Positions 6,069-7,244 of a DNA stretch of 7,244 nucleotides are shown one piece after another. The position numbers were made by a program, and so were the translations under genes. The notes below the pieces were generated by a model. It was not told the origin of the DNA. It worked only from the letters and a program-made list of their open reading frames with translations, and did no database searches. Location of the stretch: NCBI GenBank assembly GCA_937897535.1, contig CALCQB010000195.1, positions 1-7,244 of the forward strand, written 5' to 3'. How positions within the stretch are numbered: position 1 is the first letter of the stretch; every line of letters begins with the position of its first letter. The DNA comes from an uncultured Novosphingobium sp. (GTDB taxonomy: Bacteria; Pseudomonadota; Alphaproteobacteria; Sphingomonadales; Sphingomonadaceae).

Positions 6069-7244
6069 CAGCCGCGTCTCCCTTCGATCCAGTCGTTGAG
6101 CACTTCATGGAAGAAGCGCACCCTTGTTTCCTGCGCGGGGAGATAGGCGTCGGTGTACCCGCGCGAATGCATCCCGGCCTGCATCCCTTCGGCCAGTTCC
6201 ATGTCCTGGTAAACTATCTGTCCGGCCAGTTCGGGAATTCCGCGCCCGCCGTCGAACACGCGGTGCTCGCATTGCGCGGCTTCGCGCAGCGGCTTGGGTC
6301 CGGCCATGATCGATTCGACCGTATCTTGCCCGGCGACCGGGAACGCCATGCACCACAGGTCGAAGAAGCACTTCTCGGGATCGTCGGGATGAGGCTCGCT
6401 ACGGAAAAAGATCAGGTTGTCGGGCAGAAAGCTGATCGTGACGTTGGGGAACATCACCGTATGCGGGCTGTCCGTGATCTCCTCGTCGCTCATGTGCTCA
6501 TAGTGGACGTAGCCCCGCTCGCGCCATAACCGCTTCTTGGCCGCCTTCATGTCGAGCCAGCCCTGCAGCACGAAGTCCTCGTAGCTTGCATAGCTGTCGG
6601 GATCGACGTCCCACGCGCGCAGCATCGCCTCGAACACCGCATTGCGGCCGTCGGCCGGGCGGTCCGACAGCGAGGGCCGCATCGGCTGGACCGTGCGGCC
6701 ATGTCCGGCGGGCCACATCTCGTGCCGGGCGGTATCGACGTCCTGATCGATCCATGGCGGCACCTGCGGATGGGCGGTGCGGGTGTGGTAGCTTTCGCTG
6801 AAGTTGTCGGTGACGAACTTCCAGTTGGCATTGATCTCAATCCGGTACCAGGCGACCCGGACCGCGGTGTCCATCGGGTAGTTCTGGTAGACCTGCGGCA
6901 TCGGGGCGAGGAATTCGGGCAGGCTCGGGCCCTCGGGAGCCATGGTATACCACACGAACCCGCCCCAGGTATCGCAGCGCAGTTCCTTGAGCCGGACTTT
7001 GCCGCAGGGATCGCCTTGCGGGAAATCGTCGCGGTCCTGGGCGAACTGCAGTACGCCGTCGAGCCCATAGCGCCAGCCGTGATAGGGGCAACTGATCGCG
7101 TCGGCCGACGACGACCCGTTCACCAGCCGCATGCCGCTGCGCGCCGCCGCCGCGGCCAGGGCCGGATGGCTTTCCAGCCGGGTGTGCATGCCGCTGACGA
7201 TGTCCAGCCCGGCGTCCAGCGCCTGCACCAGGGTTGGCACCCAA
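6068..7244 (-). CDS. Rieske oxygenase alpha subunit, 5' end replaced by foreign segment (probable chimera)
   Basis: From residue 42 or so (numbering from the in-frame GTG at 7240), this is a Rieske non-heme iron oxygenase alpha subunit. The second Rieske half CPYHGWRYGLDG (51-62) supplies Cys51 and His54. The iron site has His152 and His157 in NFSESYHTRTAHP and the likely carboxylate Asp346 in YQDMELAEGMQ. SRGYTDAY and FFHEVLNDWI close the protein as in the family. The CxH half, expected about 17 residues before Cys51, is missing. In its place is a DUF1611-like segment (see 7118-7244). As written, the protein could not hold the [2Fe-2S] cluster. The frame is open to the window edge, so no real start is visible. 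The gene overlaps the next SDR by one base. The original enzyme was probably intact, with its true 5' end lost at the junction. Confidence 0.85.
   Translation of the reverse strand, partial: WVPTLVQALDAGLDIVSGMHTRLESHPALAAAAARSGMRLVNGSSSADAISCPYHGWRYGLDGVLQFAQDRDDFPQGDPCGKVRLKELRCDTWGGFVWYTMAPEGPSLPEFLAPMPQVYQNYPMDTAVRVAWYRIEINANWKFVTDNFSESYHTRTAHPQVPPWIDQDVDTARHEMWPAGHGRTVQPMRPSLSDRPADGRNAVFEAMLRAWDVDPDSYASYEDFVLQGWLDMKAAKKRLWRERGYVHYEHMSDEEITDSPHTVMFPNVTISFLPDNLIFFRSEPHPDDPEKCFFDLWCMAFPVAGQDTVESIMAGPKPLREAAQCEHRVFDGGRGIPELAGQIVYQDMELAEGMQAGMHSRGYTDAYLPAQETRVRFFHEVLNDWIEGRRG
7099..7110. repeat. 12-bp perfect palindrome near the chimeric junction
   Basis: CGTCGGCCGACG reads the same on both strands and lies about 5-20 bases inside the Rieske side of the apparent junction. 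It could have promoted template switching, but short GC-rich palindromes arise easily in such DNA. Confidence 0.6.
7118..7244 (-). other. DUF1611/DgcN-like N-terminal domain fragment joined in frame to the Rieske gene
   Basis: Read leftward from the window edge, this encodes W-V-PTLVQALDAGLDIVSGMHTR and then LESHPALAAAAARSGMRLVN. This closely resembles the N-terminal domain of DUF1611 (COG3367) proteins, including DgcN, which acts in bacterial D-glutamate metabolism, with their hallmark ALxAGLDxxSGxH and later RLxDVR. It has no relation to a Rieske oxygenase N-terminus. It breaks off where DVR would follow, and Rieske-like sequence (SADAISCPYHGW) begins within a few codons. The border is near 7115-7121; the exact base cannot be set by eye. 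Family recognition is from memory of the consensus, not from a search. Confidence 0.72.

Overview
This is a GC-rich, tightly packed bacterial segment that looks like part of a catabolic gene cluster for an aromatic, alicyclic or steroid/terpenoid-like compound. GC-biased third codon positions, short intergenic gaps and the gene mix (Rieske oxygenase alpha subunits, several short-chain dehydrogenases, an acyl-CoA ligase, SnoaL-like and EthD-like small proteins) suggest an alphaproteobacterium, most likely a sphingomonad such as Novosphingobium or Sphingobium. That taxonomic guess is inference from gene style; no rRNA or other marker is present.

Both ends are abnormal. Bases 1-48 are not genomic: they are the end of an Illumina P5/TruSeq adapter with an 8-base index, joined to the middle of a leftward SDR gene (49-315). 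At the right end, a leftward Rieske oxygenase gene (stop at 6068) lacks the first half of its Rieske motif. Upstream of about 7118 it runs in frame into about 42 codons resembling the N-terminal domain of DUF1611/DgcN-type proteins. I read this as a probable assembly or amplification chimera, or less likely a genuine rearrangement.

Layout from left to right: adapter (1-48); truncated SDR (minus, 49-315); a 138-bp divergent gap; SDR (plus, 454-1260) followed 2 bp later by a four-helix SMR-like membrane protein (plus, 1263-1598); convergent to it, an AMP-forming acyl-CoA ligase (minus, 1606-3231); a 148-bp divergent control region with two clear dyad symmetries; a Rieske oxygenase alpha subunit (plus, 3380-4558) coupled to an EthD-domain protein (plus, 4565-4927); then, convergent with stop codons directly abutting, the operon Rieske oxygenase, SDR, SnoaL-like protein (minus, reading 7244 down to 4928).

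A plausible joint role is this: the two Rieske enzymes hydroxylate or demethylate ring substrates, the SDRs oxidise the resulting alcohols or diols (or reduce ketones), the SnoaL-like and EthD-like proteins handle reactive intermediates, and the ligase activates a carboxylate product as a CoA thioester. No ferredoxin or reductase for the Rieske enzymes, no regulator and no mobile element is visible. The substrate cannot be deduced from this window. I found no RNA gene, CRISPR array or clearly novel defence or mobile system. The points most worth a second look are the chimeric right end, the adapter at the left end, the SMR-like protein without its usual glutamate, and the two-dyad control region.
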